Assembly (NCBI GenBank): GCA_964568795.1
Contig: CAZMRQ010000022.1
Coordinates: forward strand, 1-23,581
DNA length: 23,581 bases
DNA from: CAZMRQ01 sp964568795
Lineage (GTDB): Bacteria; Pseudomonadota; Gammaproteobacteria; Comchoanobacterales; Comchoanobacteraceae
Direction: 5' to 3'
The translations under genes were made by a program, and so were the position numbers. Shown here piece after piece: positions 22,419-23,581 of the stretch; within the stretch, counting starts at the first letter, position 1, and the number at the start of each line of letters is the position of its first letter. The notes below the pieces were generated by a model that worked only from the letters and a program-made list of their open reading frames with translations, ran no database searches and was not told the origin of the DNA.

Positions 22419-23581
22419 ATGAATAAACTATCCTGCTTCAAAACATATGACATTAGAGGTAAATTGGGCAAAGAGCTCAATGAAGAAATAGCCTACCGCA
22501 TCGGCCGGTCTTTTGCTCAGCACCTTAATGCGAAGCGTGTCATTATTGGCTGTGACACAAGACTGAGTAGCCCATTACTCAAGCACGCTGTTACAAAGGG
22601 CTTGATGGATGCTGGCGCTGATGCTTTAGACATCGGCACCACTGGTTCTGAAGAAGTTTATTATGCAACATTTTCTCAAGATGTTGATGGCGGCATTGAG
22701 ATTACTGCCAGCCACAACCCCATCAATTACAACGGCATGAAATTTGTTGGAAGAGGAGCTACCACTATCAGCGATGACAGTAGCCTCTCTATACAAACTC
22801 TTGCCGAAAACAATGTATTTTCCACCCCTCAAGAAAAGGGGAGATATGTAGCTTTAGATATACTAAATAGCTATGTCGATCATCTTCTTACCTACATTGA
22901 TGTATCTTCATTAAAGCCGATGAAAATAGTTGTTAACGCTGGCAACGGTGCAGCAGGTCATGTTATAGACAAAATAGAGAAGATATTTGCCAATGACAAA
23001 ATACCGATAGAATTTGTAAAAATACTGCATGAACCAGACGGTCATTTTCCAAACGGCATCCCCAATCCTCTCTTGGTTGAAAACAGAGCCCTCACTTCTC
23101 AATCTGTCAAAGAAAATAACGCCGACCTTGGTATCGCATGGGATGGTGATTTTGATCGCTGTTTCCTATTTGATGAATCTGGGAAGTTCATCGAAGGATA
23201 TTACATCGTTGGCCTGCTTGCCGAAGCGTTTTTGCTTAAGAATCCTGCAGAAAAAATTATCCACGACCCTCGCTTAATTTGGAACACACAGAATATCGTT
23301 GCTCAAACTAGCGGAGAAACGCTAGAATGCAAGGCAGGCCATACGTTCTTTAAAGAATTTATGCGTCATGAAAATGCTATTTATGGCGGAGAAATGAGTT
23401 CTCATCACTATTTCAGAGACTTTGCTTACTGTGATAGTGGCATGATCCCTTGGCTATTGGTTGCTGAGCTAATGAGCCATCAAAATAAACCGCTCTCTCG
23501 TCTTGTTAATGAACGTGTCACTTTATATCCTTGTAGCGGTGAACTCAATTATAAAGTAGACAACCCCCAACTATCTATCGA
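22419..23581 (+). CDS. manB: Phosphomannomutase ManB/CpsG (3' end beyond the window)
   Basis: The first 387 codons of a phosphohexomutase; the frame is open to the window edge, and full-length CpsG/ManB is about 456 residues, so roughly 70 are missing. The N-terminus CFKTYDIRGKLGKELNEEIA and its continuation follow E. coli CpsG closely. Motifs: TASHNP at 96-101, whose Ser98 carries the phosphate; metal-binding DGDFDR at 242-247; and sugar-binding GGEMSSHHYFRDF. It converts mannose-6-phosphate to mannose-1-phosphate on the way to GDP-mannose and its derivatives (GDP-fucose and others), precursors for the polysaccharide. The ATG at 22419 fits the family N-terminus although no clear ribosome site precedes it. 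It diverges from wzm. Confidence 0.95.
   Translation, partial: MNKLSCFKTYDIRGKLGKELNEEIAYRIGRSFAQHLNAKRVIIGCDTRLSSPLLKHAVTKGLMDAGADALDIGTTGSEEVYYATFSQDVDGGIEITASHNPINYNGMKFVGRGATTISDDSSLSIQTLAENNVFSTPQEKGRYVALDILNSYVDHLLTYIDVSSLKPMKIVVNAGNGAAGHVIDKIEKIFANDKIPIEFVKILHEPDGHFPNGIPNPLLVENRALTSQSVKENNADLGIAWDGDFDRCFLFDESGKFIEGYYIVGLLAEAFLLKNPAEKIIHDPRLIWNTQNIVAQTSGETLECKAGHTFFKEFMRHENAIYGGEMSSHHYFRDFAYCDSGMIPWLLVAELMSHQNKPLSRLVNERVTLYPCSGELNYKVDNPQLSI

Noticed and set aside
1..23581. CRISPR arrays, tRNA or rRNA genes, insertion sequences
   Set aside because: No regularly spaced repeats, tRNA-like cloverleaf or conserved rRNA segments, and no transposase or integrase motifs were seen in any frame.

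Overview
The window looks like a draft scaffold of an AT-rich gammaproteobacterium that lives in close contact with a eukaryotic host. Three things suggest this: ankyrin-type and other effector-like giant proteins, a eukaryote-style SUMO-interacting sequence, and gammaproteobacterial versions of CysD, CysN/C, CysQ, DUF2061 and ManB/CpsG. An Endozoicomonas/Endonucleobacter-like or Legionellales-like symbiont would fit, but this is an inference and no marker gene in the window settles it. Two runs of exactly 100 N (6065-6164 and 9538-9637) are scaffold gaps of unknown true size, and both fall in the same giant gene.

Left third (1-9658), accessory and host-interaction-like, all on the minus strand. 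It holds a 1350-residue protein with split superfamily-2 helicase motifs and an N-terminal helix-turn-helix-like segment, a small ankyrin-like protein, and a gap-interrupted giant protein of about 1440 residues. The giant protein combines a Gly/Arg/Ser-rich linker, a degenerate Ulp1-like cysteine protease region, a possible ADP-ribosyltransferase-like region, a duplicated acidic SUMO-interaction-like motif and ankyrin repeats.

Middle (9797-13629), a minus-strand sulfate-activation operon: cysQ, cysD, cysNC, then a DUF2061 membrane protein. CysD and CysN/C make APS and then PAPS; CysQ removes the by-product PAP. No PAPS reductase or sulfite reductase gene is visible.

Right part (13929-23581), surface-polysaccharide genes. 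On the plus strand is a GT4 glycosyltransferase. On the minus strand are wzm, wzt (with a substrate-binding C-terminal domain), a 901-residue fusion (GT2, FkbM-type methyltransferase, sulfotransferase), a single-module KpsC-like Kdo transferase, and a glycosyltransferase that strongly resembles animal beta-1,4-GalNAc transferases (GM2 synthase type, GT12). At the right edge, on the plus strand and running off the window, is phosphomannomutase manB/cpsG.

Taken together, the right two thirds read as one system for making and exporting a sulfated and probably methylated glycan: PAPS is made by CysDNC, used by the fused sulfotransferase, PAP is cleared by CysQ, and the chain is assembled by GT4/GT2/GT12-like/KpsC-like enzymes and exported by Wzm-Wzt. 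A sulfated, possibly GalNAc-containing glycan on a host-associated bacterium would be a candidate host-glycan mimic. This is the most interesting reading of the window.
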